Assembly (NCBI RefSeq): GCF_003946885.1
Contig: NZ_RWKQ01000023.1
Coordinates: 869 to 64,868, forward strand
Source: Specibacter cremeus
GTDB lineage: Bacteria; Actinomycetota; Actinomycetes; Actinomycetales; Micrococcaceae
Reading direction: 5' to 3'
Length of the DNA: 64,000 nucleotides
In this document: piece after piece, positions 1-8,819 of the stretch
Layout: each line of letters begins with the position of its first letter
Position numbering within the stretch: position 1 is the first letter of the stretch
The notes under the pieces: generated by a model
Seen by the model: only the letters and a program-made list of their open reading frames with translations
Told to the model about the DNA's origin: nothing
Database searches by the model: none
Position numbers and translations under genes: made by a program

Positions 1-212
1 CCGCCGGACCCCTTCACCCACAACAACTCCATAGCCTTCCCCGTCACCGGGTCCGTGGCCGCCCCCTTGGCAGAGGTGTTGCCGCCGGCAAAATTCGTGA
101 TGCGCTTCTCCGCCCCCAGCCGGTTCGACCGGGCAATCAGGTCGGCGACCACCGGATTGGTGACGGCGCCGCCGTCGGTGCGTGCCGGCGTCGTACTTCT
201 TGTGTCAGCCAT
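1..212 (-). CDS. Bifunctional rhamnulose-1-phosphate aldolase / short-chain dehydrogenase, N-terminal part
   Basis: Only the first 70 codons are inside the window; the gene continues leftward past base 1. The protein begins MADTRSTTPARTDGG and contains VADLIARSNRLGAEKRITNFAGGNT in two readable parts: a helix, then the aldolase-type NFAGGNTS turn that opens the class II aldolase domain. In actinobacteria this N-terminus belongs to a fused RhaD/alcohol dehydrogenase that cleaves rhamnulose-1-phosphate and acts on lactaldehyde. The ATG at 212-210 follows an AGGA ribosome site and lies 5 bp after rhaI, so it is the last visible gene of the rhaM-rhaI operon. The fused dehydrogenase half is outside the window and is inferred from family knowledge. 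Confidence 0.8.
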   Translation of the reverse strand, partial: MADTRSTTPARTDGGAVTNPVVADLIARSNRLGAEKRITNFAGGNTSAKGAATDPVTGKAMELLWVKGSG

Positions 213-217
213 GGTTC

Positions 218-1384
218 CTATGCTCCCCATCCGGCCTGGGTCCCACCCACGCGCTCGTCGTTGATTTTCTTCTGGTAGCCGCTGGCGGCGTAGGCCGCGA
301 GCGGATCGGCGGGCAGGCCGCGGGCCTCGCGCCACTGCGCCAGCGCCGGGCGCACGTCGGTGTAGAAGGCGTCCATGAAGACACCGTTCGCGCCGAGCAC
401 GTCGCCGGCCTCCTGCGCCTCCGTGAGCGCGGTCGGGTCCACGAGCAGCGCCCGGAGCAGCATCTCCTGGACGTTGAGCACCGAACGGATCTGGCCGGGG
501 ATCTTCTCCTCGAGGTTGTGGCACTGGTCGAGCATGAGCGCCACCTGCGAGTCCGCCCCGAAGCCGCCGCCACGGACCACCTCGAACAGGATGCGGAACA
601 GCTGGAACGGGTCGGCGGCGCCGACGATCAGGTCGTCATCGGCGTAGAAGCGGGAGTTGAAGTCGAACGAGCCCAGCTTGCCGAGGCGCAGCAGCTGGGC
701 CACGATGAACTCGATGTTGGTGCCCGGCGCGTGGTGGCCGGTGTCCAGGCAGACGACGGCCTTCTCGCCGAGCGCCAGCGTCTGGGCGTAGGCGGTCCCC
801 CAGTCCGGAACGTCCGTGTGGTAGAACGCCGGTTCGAAGAACTTGTATTCGAGCACCAGGCGCTGGTTCGCGCCGAGCCTGGCGTAGATCTGCGCCAGCG
901 AGTCGGCCAGCCGGTCCTGGCGGCCGCGGATGTCGCCCTGGCCGGGGTAGTTCGTGCCGTCGGCCAGCCAGATCTTCAGGTCGCGCGAGCCGGTGGCGTC
1001 CATGACGTCGACGCACTCGAGGTGATGGTCGATCGCCTGGCGGCGGACGGCGGCGTCCACGTGCGTGAGCGAGCCGAACTTGTAGGCGTCGTCCTGGAAC
1101 GTGTTGGAGTTGATGGTGCCCAGTCCCACGCCCAGGCCCTCGGCGTGGGCCTTCAGTGCGGCGTAGTCGTCGACCTTGTCCCACGGGATGTGCAGGGCCA
1201 CGCTCGGGGCCAGGCCGGTCAGTTCGTGCACCTTGGCCACGTCGGCGATCTTCTCCTGCACGGTGCGCGGCGTGCCGGGAGTGCCGAACACCTTGAAGCG
1301 GGTGCCCGAGTTGCCGTAGGCCCACGAGGGGACCTCGATGGCCAGCTCGCCGAGGCGGCCGAGCGCCGCTGCCATGTCCGTCAT
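218..1384 (-). CDS. rhaI: L-rhamnose isomerase (RhaI type)
   Basis: The 388-residue TIM-barrel protein interconverts L-rhamnose and L-rhamnulose in the cytoplasm. Recognisable metal and substrate segments are LEYKFFEPAFY (about residue 200), VCLDTGHHAPGTNIE (about 240), FDFNSRFYADDDL (about 270) and LMLDQCHN (about 310). Length and order fit the Pseudomonas/actinobacterial RhaI family rather than E. coli RhaA. It overlaps rhaM by 4 bp (ATGA) and lies 5 bp before the aldolase gene, so the three are one transcriptional unit. Its substrate should come from the ABC importer and rhamnosidases on the opposite strand. Confidence 0.93.
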   Translation of the reverse strand: MTDMAAALGRLGELAIEVPSWAYGNSGTRFKVFGTPGTPRTVQEKIADVAKVHELTGLAPSVALHIPWDKVDDYAALKAHAEGLGVGLGTINSNTFQDDAYKFGSLTHVDAAVRRQAIDHHLECVDVMDATGSRDLKIWLADGTNYPGQGDIRGRQDRLADSLAQIYARLGANQRLVLEYKFFEPAFYHTDVPDWGTAYAQTLALGEKAVVCLDTGHHAPGTNIEFIVAQLLRLGKLGSFDFNSRFYADDDLIVGAADPFQLFRILFEVVRGGGFGADSQVALMLDQCHNLEEKIPGQIRSVLNVQEMLLRALLVDPTALTEAQEAGDVLGANGVFMDAFYTDVRPALAQWREARGLPADPLAAYAASGYQKKINDERVGGTQAGWGA

Positions 1385-1740
1385 CTGTGCTGTCCTTCGT
1401 TGTCAGTGCCGGCCGCGGCCAGCTGGTCTTCCAGGTTGAACACTTCTTCCATCACGATGAACCCCTCGTCGGGCCTTTGCGCCGAGGCGGGGAACAGTTT
1501 CGCCATCTCGGCCTGCCAGCGGGCGTTGACGTCGGTCAGCGCCATGCGCGCCAGCGCGGCGTTGAAGTCGTCGCACTCGAGGAAGCCGATCAGCAGCCCG
1601 TCGGTGCCGAGATGGAGCGTGTAGTCGTTCCAGCCGGCGTCCTTGAGGGCCCGCAGCATCTCCGGCCAGACCTGTGCATGCGCCTTCCGGTACTCGGGAA
1701 GGTACTTCGGAGCCACGACGGACCGAAAACAAACACGCAA
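1381..1740 (-). CDS. rhaM: L-rhamnose mutarotase
   Basis: The 119-residue protein begins MRVCFRSVVAPKYLPEYRKAHAQVWPEM, divided here as MRVCFRSVVAPKYL and EYRKAHAQVWPEM. It carries the family's conserved Tyr, His and Trp residues in the EYRKAH..VWPEM helix, and IGFLECDDF in a later strand. RhaM interconverts the alpha and beta anomers of L-rhamnose to feed the isomerase. It is first in the reverse operon and overlaps rhaI by 4 bp. Its start faces the divergent LacI gene across 123 bp that contain two tandem palindromic operators. Confidence 0.93.
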   Translation of the reverse strand: MRVCFRSVVAPKYLPEYRKAHAQVWPEMLRALKDAGWNDYTLHLGTDGLLIGFLECDDFNAALARMALTDVNARWQAEMAKLFPASAQRPDEGFIVMEEVFNLEDQLAAAGTDNEGQHR

Positions 1741-1757
1741 TGGGATCGCTCCTTTGT

Positions 1758-1784
1758 TTGAATCGATTCATTGATACGGTTCAA
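1758..1784. promoter_or_regulatory. Tandem LacI-type operators, rhaM/lacI divergent promoter
   Basis: Two 14-bp palindromes lie 13 bp apart: TTGAATCGATTCAT (1758-1771) and TTGATACGGTTCAA (1771-1784). Both share the TTGAA-N4-TTCAA layout with the pair upstream of the ABC transporter at 2952-2981. They begin 18 bp upstream of the rhaM start, where a bound repressor would block the reverse operon. The binding protein is inferred to be the LacI regulator at 1864. Confidence 0.75.
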
Positions 1785-1863
1785 AGTACACTTGACGAAG
1801 AAGCAATGTCAACCATGCCCGCCATGATCACCTCGTCGCCGGGCACAGGAACGGGGAGAATCC

Positions 1864-2871
1864 ATGCGGGCAGCAAGCATCAAGGACGTCGCGAACCATG
1901 CGGGCGTGGCCGTGGGCACGGTTTCCAACGTGCTCAACTACCCCGAGAGAGTTGCCCCGAGGACGCGCAGTCGTGTCCTGGCCTCAATCTCCACACTGGG
2001 CTTTGTTCGCAACGACGTTGCCCGACAGCTGCGCGCAGGCCACAGTCGCACCATTGGGTTGATTGTGCTGGACATTGGCAACCCGTTCTTCTCCTCCCTG
2101 GCACGGGCCGCGGAAGACGCAGCCGCGGACAGCGGCAACGCCGTTGTGCTGGGCAATAGTGGCCACGATTCCCACCGCGAGCTGCACTACATTGACCTCT
2201 TTGAGGAACAGCGCGTACAGGGCGTACTCATCTCCCCCGTTGCCGACATCACCCAGCGGCTCACGGCCCTGGCGGAACGCGGCACCCATGTCATCCTGGT
2301 CGACAGCCCCGCAGGAGAGGGCGCGTTCAGCTCCGTCTCCGTCGACGACGTTTCCGGCGGCTATCTGGCCACGAAACACTTGCTGGGCCTGGGCCGGCGA
2401 CGCATTGCGTTTGTGGCCGGCCCACAGCATTTCCACCAGGTGCGGGACCGCCTGACCGGCACCACTCGCGCCGTGGGGGAAGTGGTGGGAGCCACGCTGG
2501 AAGTGCTCCAGGCCGACGACCTCACCGTACTGGCGGGCCGCGCCATCGGCGATGCACTGGTGCGCCGCGAGCGCGAATCCCTCCCGGACGGGCTGTTCTG
2601 CGCCAACGACCTGCTGGCACTGGGGGTCATGCAGTCCATCACCATGCTGCACAACCTGCGCATCCCGGAGGACGTGGCCTTGGTGGGCTACGACGACATC
2701 GACTTTGCGGCGTCGGCCGTGGTCGCGCTGACCTCCATCCGCCAGCCGACGGCACTGATCGGCCAAACGGCCGTGGAACTGCTTGCGGAGCAGCTCGAGG
2801 ACCCCCAGACCACGCCGCGCTCGGTCGTCTTCAAACCCGAACTGGTGGTCCGCGCCAGCACGAACGGGTAG
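1864..2871 (+). CDS. LacI-family regulator of the rhamnose locus
   Basis: The 335-residue protein has a classic N-terminal LacI headpiece (ASIKDVANHAGVAVGTVSNVLN, read as ASIKDVANHAG and VAVGTVSNVLN), followed by a periplasmic-binding-protein-like effector domain from about residue 60 (TIGLIVLDIGNPFFSS). A GGGGAGA ribosome site precedes the ATG. It is divergent from rhaM and lies upstream of the importer. Tandem palindromes at both flanking promoters indicate autoregulation and control of uptake and catabolism. L-rhamnose or a rhamnose derivative is the likely inducer, by context only. Confidence 0.9.
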   Translation: MRAASIKDVANHAGVAVGTVSNVLNYPERVAPRTRSRVLASISTLGFVRNDVARQLRAGHSRTIGLIVLDIGNPFFSSLARAAEDAAADSGNAVVLGNSGHDSHRELHYIDLFEEQRVQGVLISPVADITQRLTALAERGTHVILVDSPAGEGAFSSVSVDDVSGGYLATKHLLGLGRRRIAFVAGPQHFHQVRDRLTGTTRAVGEVVGATLEVLQADDLTVLAGRAIGDALVRRERESLPDGLFCANDLLALGVMQSITMLHNLRIPEDVALVGYDDIDFAASAVVALTSIRQPTALIGQTAVELLAEQLEDPQTTPRSVVFKPELVVRASTNG

Positions 2872-2951
2872 CGCCGACGCGGGAGACACTCGGGACTGGT
2901 CCATGATTTTCGCCACACTATTGACTATCGACTGCTTATCACTTAGCTTTA

Positions 2952-2981
2952 TTGAAGCGATTCAATTTTGAACCGATTCAA
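2952..2981. promoter_or_regulatory. Tandem LacI-type operators upstream of the ABC importer
   Basis: TTGAAGCGATTCAA (2952-2965) and TTGAACCGATTCAA (2968-2981) match the sites at 1758-1784 in layout and half-sites, spaced 16 bp apart. They sit 47-76 bp before the start of the solute-binding protein, in a locally AT-rich stretch that should contain the promoter. Confidence 0.77.
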
Positions 2982-3027
2982 TGTGATCCGGATGCTCGGA
3001 TTATGGTGCTACTTCAAGGAGGCTTAG

Positions 3028-4332
3028 ATGTTCTCTCGAACGACGGCGACTCGCATTGCCGCTACTCTCGGTGGCGTCGCCCTGTTGGGCGCCACCCTCG
3101 TTGGCTGCTCCTCGGGTGCCTCGGGCACGACGACGATCACGCTCATGGCCGGCGGCAATGATCCCGCCGCAACAAAAACAGCCAAGGACTTCGCCGCGGG
3201 GTTCGAAAAGGCGAACCCGACGATCAAGGTCAAGGTCGACACCCGTCCCGGCGGCACGGACGGCGACAATCTGGTCAAGACGCGTCTGTCGACCGGGTCG
3301 ATGGACGATGTGTTCCTGTACAACTCGGGGTCCCTCTTCCAGGCGCTCCACGCCGATACCCAGCTCCAGCCCCTCACCGACGAGGCCTGGGCGAAGGATG
3401 TCACCGATGACTTCAAGAAAACCGTCAGTACCTCAAAGGCCCTCTACGGGGCGCCCGTGGGGACGTCCTTCAATGGCGGGATCATGTACAACAAGAAGGT
3501 CTACGCGAAGCTCGGCCTGACAGTCCCCACCACATGGGACCAGTTCATCAGCAACAGCGAGAAGATCAAGGCGGCCGGGATCACCCCGGTGCTCGTCTCC
3601 TACGGTGACACCTGGACGAGCCAGCTCTTTGTCCTCGCCGACTTCGCCAATGTCAGCAAGCAGGACCCGAGTTGGGCTGACAATTACACCAACAACAAGG
3701 CCAAGTATGTGAACCCGCCGGCACTGGCCGGCTTCACGCACACGCAGGAGATCTTTGCCAAGGGCCTCATGAACAAGGACTATGCGTCGCTGACCAATGT
3801 GAACGCACTGAAGGAGCTCGCAACGGGAAAAGCGGCCCAGTACCCGATGATCACCGCGGTGATCGGCAACGTGGTGCAAAGCAATCCCGGCCAGGTCAAC
3901 GACATCGGCTACTTCGCAATCCCCTCCGATTCCGGCGAGCCGCAGGCCACCGTGTGGGAACCGGGTGGCGCATACATTCCGAAAACGACCACCGGTGACA
4001 AGCTCACGGCCGCCAAGAAACTCGTGGCCTTCCTGAACTCCCCGGCCGGCTGCGCCATCCAGAACTCGGCCGCTGTTCCTGCCGGTCCGTTCGCCATCAG
4101 CACCTGCAAGCTCCCCAGCGACGCACCGGCGCTGGTCGCCGACGAGCAAAAGTACCAGGACGCCAAGCAGACCGGGTTGGCCCTGGAGTTCCTCTCCCCC
4201 ATCAAGGGCCCGAACCTCGAGAAGATCCTGGTCCAGGTCGGCTCCGGCATCACGGATGCGAAGGCGGGTGCAGCACTCTACGACAACGATGTCAAGGCAC
4301 AGGCCCAGCAGCTGGGTATCGCTGGCTGGTAG
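3028..4332 (+). CDS. ABC transporter extracellular solute-binding lipoprotein (family 1)
   Basis: The 434-residue protein starts with a signal peptide ending in the lipobox LVGC near residue 27, so it is a membrane-anchored lipoprotein facing outside. The mature part follows the family 1 sugar-binding fold (ITLMAGGNDPA, GFEKANPTIKVKV, and a late FLNSPAG segment). An AAGGAGG-like site precedes the ATG. It is followed by two CUT1-type permeases, and rhamnose or rhamnosides are the likely ligand from the neighbouring rhamnosidases and operators. No ATPase gene is present; CUT1 systems often share an MsiK-type ATPase encoded elsewhere. Confidence 0.9.
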   Translation: MFSRTTATRIAATLGGVALLGATLVGCSSGASGTTTITLMAGGNDPAATKTAKDFAAGFEKANPTIKVKVDTRPGGTDGDNLVKTRLSTGSMDDVFLYNSGSLFQALHADTQLQPLTDEAWAKDVTDDFKKTVSTSKALYGAPVGTSFNGGIMYNKKVYAKLGLTVPTTWDQFISNSEKIKAAGITPVLVSYGDTWTSQLFVLADFANVSKQDPSWADNYTNNKAKYVNPPALAGFTHTQEIFAKGLMNKDYASLTNVNALKELATGKAAQYPMITAVIGNVVQSNPGQVNDIGYFAIPSDSGEPQATVWEPGGAYIPKTTTGDKLTAAKKLVAFLNSPAGCAIQNSAAVPAGPFAISTCKLPSDAPALVADEQKYQDAKQTGLALEFLSPIKGPNLEKILVQVGSGITDAKAGAALYDNDVKAQAQQLGIAGW

Positions 4333-4370
4333 TCAATCCTGAGGTCCGGCGCGACTCGTCAGATCTCTCT

Positions 4371-4408
4371 CCGCGGGGCCGGTGTTCGACAACTCGCCGG
4401 CCCCGCGG
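4371..4408 (+). terminator. Intra-operon hairpin after the binding-protein gene
   Basis: A perfect 12-bp stem (CCGCGGGGCCGG at 4371-4382, complement at 4397-4408) encloses a 14-base loop in the 117-bp gap between the binding protein and first permease. There is no T-run, so it is more likely an attenuating or 3'-protecting hairpin that raises binding-protein mRNA over permease mRNA than a full terminator. Confidence 0.6.
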
Positions 4409-4449
4409 AATGCACCATTGCAACGATCTCGACGAGGAGTCAGCAAGTC

Positions 4450-5388
4450 ATGTCGACTGTCAATCCATCGGCCGCAGTTCAAGTGACCGACATCAAACCA
4501 GAAATACCTCCGCTGAAAACGAAGCGGCATCCAATCAAGTCGCACTATCCGACGTGGTTTTTCATTCCGGTGATCGCGCTGTATGTCGTGTTCTTCGCCA
4601 TACCCACTTTCTCGTCGTTCTACTTCTCTCTGACGCGCTGGTCGTTGTTCGACTCGAAGTTCATCGGATTCGGCAACTTCGTCCAGTTCTTCCAGGACCC
4701 GCAGCTGTACACGAGTTTCACCCACACCCTTGTCTATGCCGTCATCACCTCGGGTGCGAAGGTGCTCATCGGTTTCTTCCTGGCATTGCTGCTTACCGGG
4801 CCCATTGTCGCCCGCGGTTATCTTCGCGCCCTCGTCTTCTTCCCGGTGCTGATCTCCACGATCGGCGTCGGCATCATGTGGAAGTCGCTGCTCGATCCGT
4901 TCCATGGCATGGTCAACGCCGCGCTGGGATTCTTCGGCCTGCCCCAGCCTGGCTGGTTCACCGACCCGAACCTCGCGCTCTATTCGATTGCCGGCGTCGA
5001 CATCTGGAAAGGAGTGGGCATTGCCACCGTGATCTTCATGGCAGGGTTCGTCGCCATTCCGAACGAATACTTCGAGGCGGCCCGGATCGACGGGGCCGGT
5101 TCCTGGAAGATCCTGCGCCAGATCACCATCCCGCTCTCCAAGGGTGCCACGGCGACGGTCATCATCCTCTCCCTGATCGGCGGTCTGCGCTCGTTTGACA
5201 TCATCTGGGTGACAACCGGTGGCGGCCCCGGATTCACGAGCGATGTGCTCGCATCCGTCATCTACAAGCAATACCAAGCAGGGTTCTACGGCCTTTCCAC
5301 GGCCGGCAACGTTGTGCTGTTCCTGCTCGTGACGGTGATCATGGTCCCCGTCTCCTACTTCCTGAATAGAAAGACGGTGGAATTGTGA
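4450..5388 (+). CDS. Carbohydrate ABC transporter permease, MalF-like
   Basis: The 312-residue inner-membrane protein has about six hydrophobic helices, the first at FIPVIALYVVFFAIPTF. The EAA loop that docks the ATPase reads EAARIDGAGSWKILRQITIP, about 100 residues before the end. This is the CUT1 MalF/UgpA family, one half of the channel. It overlaps the second permease by 4 bp (GTGA). The substrate is inferred to be a rhamnose-containing sugar. Confidence 0.9.
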   Translation: MSTVNPSAAVQVTDIKPEIPPLKTKRHPIKSHYPTWFFIPVIALYVVFFAIPTFSSFYFSLTRWSLFDSKFIGFGNFVQFFQDPQLYTSFTHTLVYAVITSGAKVLIGFFLALLLTGPIVARGYLRALVFFPVLISTIGVGIMWKSLLDPFHGMVNAALGFFGLPQPGWFTDPNLALYSIAGVDIWKGVGIATVIFMAGFVAIPNEYFEAARIDGAGSWKILRQITIPLSKGATATVIILSLIGGLRSFDIIWVTTGGGPGFTSDVLASVIYKQYQAGFYGLSTAGNVVLFLLVTVIMVPVSYFLNRKTVEL

Positions 5389-6218
5389 CCCGTCAACGCA
5401 GCCGGGCCTGGATCTCCGGCATTATCGCGATCCTGGTCTCCACGGTCGTCTTCGTGGTTCCCTTCGCCTTTGTCTTGCTGCAGGCAGCGAAGACGCCGGC
5501 AGAGGCTTCCAACCTGTCGTTCTCATGGCCCACAAACTTCCAGTTCGCCCAGAATTTCTGGGATACGCTGATCTCGAACGACGGCGTCATTTGGCGGGCA
5601 ATCATCAATAGCGCCGTCCTGACCGTCTGTTCGGTCGCCATCATGGTCGTTCTCTCGGCCATGGCCGGATATGTGCTGTCCCGCAAGAAGAGCAAGTGGG
5701 GGCCTGTCGTCAACTTCTTCGTTCTCGCCGGTCTCATTGTTCCGCCCGCCGTCGTGCCTACCATCTGGGTCCTCCAGGGACTGAAGTTGTTCGGCACCTT
5801 ACCGGGCATGATTCTGGTGGAAGCCACCTTTGGTTTGTCGTTCTGCATCCTGCTGTTCCGGGCATTCATCGGCAACATCCCTCGCGAACTTGACGAGGCG
5901 GCGGTCCTTGACGGCGCCGGCCCCATCAGGCTCTTCTTCAAGGTGGTGCTGCCGCTGCTGCGTCCCGTTGTCGTGACGGTGATCGTGGTCCAGTCGGTGT
6001 TCGTCTTCAACGACTTCGCCGGCCCGCTCTACTTCCTCCCGGGAGACCAAAACGTCACAGTGCAGCTGGCACTCTTCACATTCTCGGGCCAGAACCTGAG
6101 TTTCTACAATCTGCTGTTTATGGCCATCTTCCTCATCACCCTGCCGCCATTGATCGCCTACATCTTCTTCAACCGCCAGATCGTCGCCGGCATGACCAGC
6201 GGCGCGGTCAAAGGCTAA
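5385..6218 (+). CDS. Carbohydrate ABC transporter permease, MalG-like
   Basis: The 277-residue protein is the second channel subunit, starting at a GTG that overlaps the previous stop. It has six predicted helices (for example IIAILVSTVVFVVPFAFVLL) and the EAA loop DEAAVLDGAGPIRLFFKVV near residue 165. It pairs with the MalF-like subunit at 4450. The family normally requires a separate ATPase, which is absent from this locus. Confidence 0.9.
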   Translation: MTRQRSRAWISGIIAILVSTVVFVVPFAFVLLQAAKTPAEASNLSFSWPTNFQFAQNFWDTLISNDGVIWRAIINSAVLTVCSVAIMVVLSAMAGYVLSRKKSKWGPVVNFFVLAGLIVPPAVVPTIWVLQGLKLFGTLPGMILVEATFGLSFCILLFRAFIGNIPRELDEAAVLDGAGPIRLFFKVVLPLLRPVVVTVIVVQSVFVFNDFAGPLYFLPGDQNVTVQLALFTFSGQNLSFYNLLFMAIFLITLPPLIAYIFFNRQIVAGMTSGAVKG

Positions 6219-6258
6219 GCCCGCAATGACAACCACCACTAGCAACGGAGAGGTCCCC

Positions 6259-8544
6259 ATGAATTGGCAAGCCCGCATGATCGCCCCCGACCACGATTTC
6301 GACGGCGCACCGCTGCTCCGCCGTGAATTCACCCTGGACACGGGGCACGGAGCAGTGAGGAAGGCGACCCTGGTGCTCAGCGCGCAAGGCGTCGTCGAGG
6401 CATGGCTCAATGGCCAGCCTGTCTCCAACGACCTCCTGACTCCGGGATGGAGCAGCTACGAGTGGCGTCTGCGTTACCAAAGCCATGACGTGACGGAACT
6501 CCTTAACGAAACAAGCGTCCTCGGCCTGGCGCTGGGCAACGGCTGGTTCCGCGGCCGCCTGGGCTGGTCGGGACGATCGTCTTTCTACGGCTCGGAGCTC
6601 GGTGCATTTGCCCAGTTGGAGGTGGAGTTCGACGACGGCACCCGCCAAGTCATCGCCACCGACTCCGGCTGGACCGCCGGGCCAAGTGCAGTCCTGGCGA
6701 ACGACCTCTACGACGGCCAGACCATCGACGCCCGCCGACGCGACAGCTCCTGGCTCACTGCCGGATTCGCGGGCGAGGGCTGGGTCGGAGTCCACGCGCT
6801 CGAGTTCGACACCTCCATCCTGACGCCGTACGTCGGCCCCAGCGTTTCCCGCTGGAACAAGTTGCCGGTGAAGGAGATCACCACGTCACCTTCCGGCAAG
6901 ACCCTGATCGACTTCGGCCAGAACCTCGTAGGTTGGGTGCGACTCAACGTGCAAGGCGCGGAGGGCTCCGAGGTCACGGTCAGGCACGCCGAGGTCCTGG
7001 AGCACGGCGAACTTGGCACCCGGCCGCTGCGCACGGCGCTCGCCACCGATCGGTTCATCCTCAGCGGTGCGGCCGACGTATTCGAACCGACTTTCACCTT
7101 CCACGGTTTCCGGTACGCCGAGGTGACCGGCTGGCCGGGCGAACTCAAGCCGGAGGACCTGACCGCTGTCGCAATCGGTTCCGAGCTCGAGCGCATCGGC
7201 ACTTTCCGCACTTCGGACCCCATGTTAAACCAGTTCCACGAGAACGTGGTGTGGGGCATGCGAGGCAACTTCGTGGATGTGCCCACCGATTGCCCACAGC
7301 GCGACGAGCGTCTTGGCTGGACGGGGGACATTGCGGCGTTCGCACCGACGGCCGCGTTCCTGTACGACGTCGACTCCTTTCTGTCTGACTGGCTGCGCGA
7401 CCTTTCACTCGAGCAAGCCCACCAAGACGGGATCATCCCCTACGTCGTACCCGATGTGCTGAAGTTCCTTGAACACCCCGGCAGCTTCCCCGATACTGAA
7501 TCCACGGCCATCTGGAGCGACGCCGGCGTCTGGGTTCCATGGGCCCTCTATGAGGCCTACGGTGATGAAACGGTGCTCGAGAACCAATTCGACTCGATGA
7601 CCAGTCACGTACGCCGGGTGAAGTCACTGTTATCACCGAATGGACTCTGGGACACGGGCTTCCAGTTCGGCGACTGGCTCGACCCTGATGCCCCGCCGGA
7701 GGAACCGGCGAAGGCCAAGGCCAACACCGGGGTCGTTGCAACTGCGTGCGCGTATCGGTCGGCGACCATCCTGGCCGACGCCGCGGAAGTGCTTGGGCGC
7801 AACGCGGAGCAAACCGAATTTGCCCAGATCGCGGCGGATCTGCGCGCCGCGTTCAACGAACACTACGTCGACGGCGGCCATGTCTCCAGCGACTGCACCA
7901 CCGTCTACGCACTGGCCATCGTGTTCGGACTGCTCGACGCCTCCGATGATGGCGTCGCTGGCGATCGCCTGGCCGAACTGTGCGCGGAGGCCGGACACAG
8001 GATCTCCACCGGCTTCGCCGGCACGCCGTTTATCACCGATGCGCTCACCAAGACAGGGCACCTCGACACCGCATACAGGCTCCTGCTGGAGCGTGAGTGC
8101 CCGTCATGGCTCTATCCGGTGACCATGGGAGCCACCACCATTTGGGAACGCTGGGACTCGATGCTGCCCGACGGCACCATCAACCCGGGCGAAATGACAT
8201 CGTTCAACCACTACGCACTCGGCGCGGTGGCCGACTGGATGCATCGGGTCATCGGCGGCATCGCGCCCCTCTCCCCCGGATACGCAAAGGTGCTCGTCGC
8301 ACCTCAACCCGGCGGCGAGCTGACCGAAGCCGAAACGACACTCACGACTCGACACGGCCGCATATCCGTGCGGTGGGTCTTGACGGAGGGTCAGCTCGTC
8401 ATCGATGCCGACCTGCCGTCGGGTGTCGAAGGCATCCTCCGTTTGCCAGGACAGGACGACCGCGCGCTCACAGGCGGTCCGGTTAGCGTGTCGGTGCCCT
8501 TCACCCCTTCGCAGCCCGCCGCCGTCGCCCATGCCCATAAATAA
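6259..8544 (+). CDS. Alpha-L-rhamnosidase, GH78
   Basis: The 761-residue protein hydrolyses terminal alpha-L-rhamnose from glycosides. It has N-terminal beta domains (about residues 1-290) and an (alpha/alpha)6 barrel with the GH78 signature PTDCPQRDERLGWTGD (about residue 350) that carries acidic catalytic residues. A C-terminal beta domain begins near SPGYAKVLVAPQPGG. No signal peptide is seen, so it is probably cytoplasmic and acts on imported rhamnosides. The ATG at 6259 is chosen because GGAGAGG lies 5 bases upstream; an in-frame ATG at 6226 (11 residues longer) has only a weak site. The gene follows the permeases closely and is probably co-transcribed. Confidence 0.92.
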   Translation: MNWQARMIAPDHDFDGAPLLRREFTLDTGHGAVRKATLVLSAQGVVEAWLNGQPVSNDLLTPGWSSYEWRLRYQSHDVTELLNETSVLGLALGNGWFRGRLGWSGRSSFYGSELGAFAQLEVEFDDGTRQVIATDSGWTAGPSAVLANDLYDGQTIDARRRDSSWLTAGFAGEGWVGVHALEFDTSILTPYVGPSVSRWNKLPVKEITTSPSGKTLIDFGQNLVGWVRLNVQGAEGSEVTVRHAEVLEHGELGTRPLRTALATDRFILSGAADVFEPTFTFHGFRYAEVTGWPGELKPEDLTAVAIGSELERIGTFRTSDPMLNQFHENVVWGMRGNFVDVPTDCPQRDERLGWTGDIAAFAPTAAFLYDVDSFLSDWLRDLSLEQAHQDGIIPYVVPDVLKFLEHPGSFPDTESTAIWSDAGVWVPWALYEAYGDETVLENQFDSMTSHVRRVKSLLSPNGLWDTGFQFGDWLDPDAPPEEPAKAKANTGVVATACAYRSATILADAAEVLGRNAEQTEFAQIAADLRAAFNEHYVDGGHVSSDCTTVYALAIVFGLLDASDDGVAGDRLAELCAEAGHRISTGFAGTPFITDALTKTGHLDTAYRLLLERECPSWLYPVTMGATTIWERWDSMLPDGTINPGEMTSFNHYALGAVADWMHRVIGGIAPLSPGYAKVLVAPQPGGELTEAETTLTTRHGRISVRWVLTEGQLVIDADLPSGVEGILRLPGQDDRALTGGPVSVSVPFTPSQPAAVAHAHK

Positions 8545-8603
8545 CCCCGAAACGCCAAGACCGACCTCAAGGCCACCTGCGTGGCCGAGGCGACATAGGT
8601 GAT

Positions 8604-8643
8604 GGGGGCATCCAGGCCCGGCACTTCGGATCCGGATGCCCCC
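8604..8643 (+). terminator. Hairpin after the first rhamnosidase
   Basis: A perfect 10-bp stem (GGGGGCATCC at 8604-8613, complement at 8634-8643) encloses a 20-base loop, 60 bp after the rhamnosidase stop. No T-run follows, so it is a plausible GC-rich actinobacterial terminator rather than a canonical one. The next gene begins 177 bp further on. Confidence 0.5.
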
Positions 8644-8819
8644 AGGGCCTGCGCACCAGGTGAGAAGTCTGGACTGGTATTCCGGCGTTCGCGAACCTGC
8701 CGAAAACGGCTTGTCTACCGCCGGCCCAAGCATTCGAGACACCACCGATACTCGAGGCCAGCTCATGGTAGACCGTCCTTCCACGATACAGTCAGCAGGC
8801 GGGTCCATCAGGAGGAAGC

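Noticed and set aside
3028-8544. Cellobiose/maltose uptake as the importer role
   Set aside because: The rhamnosidase neighbours and the shared rhamnose operators favour rhamnosides.
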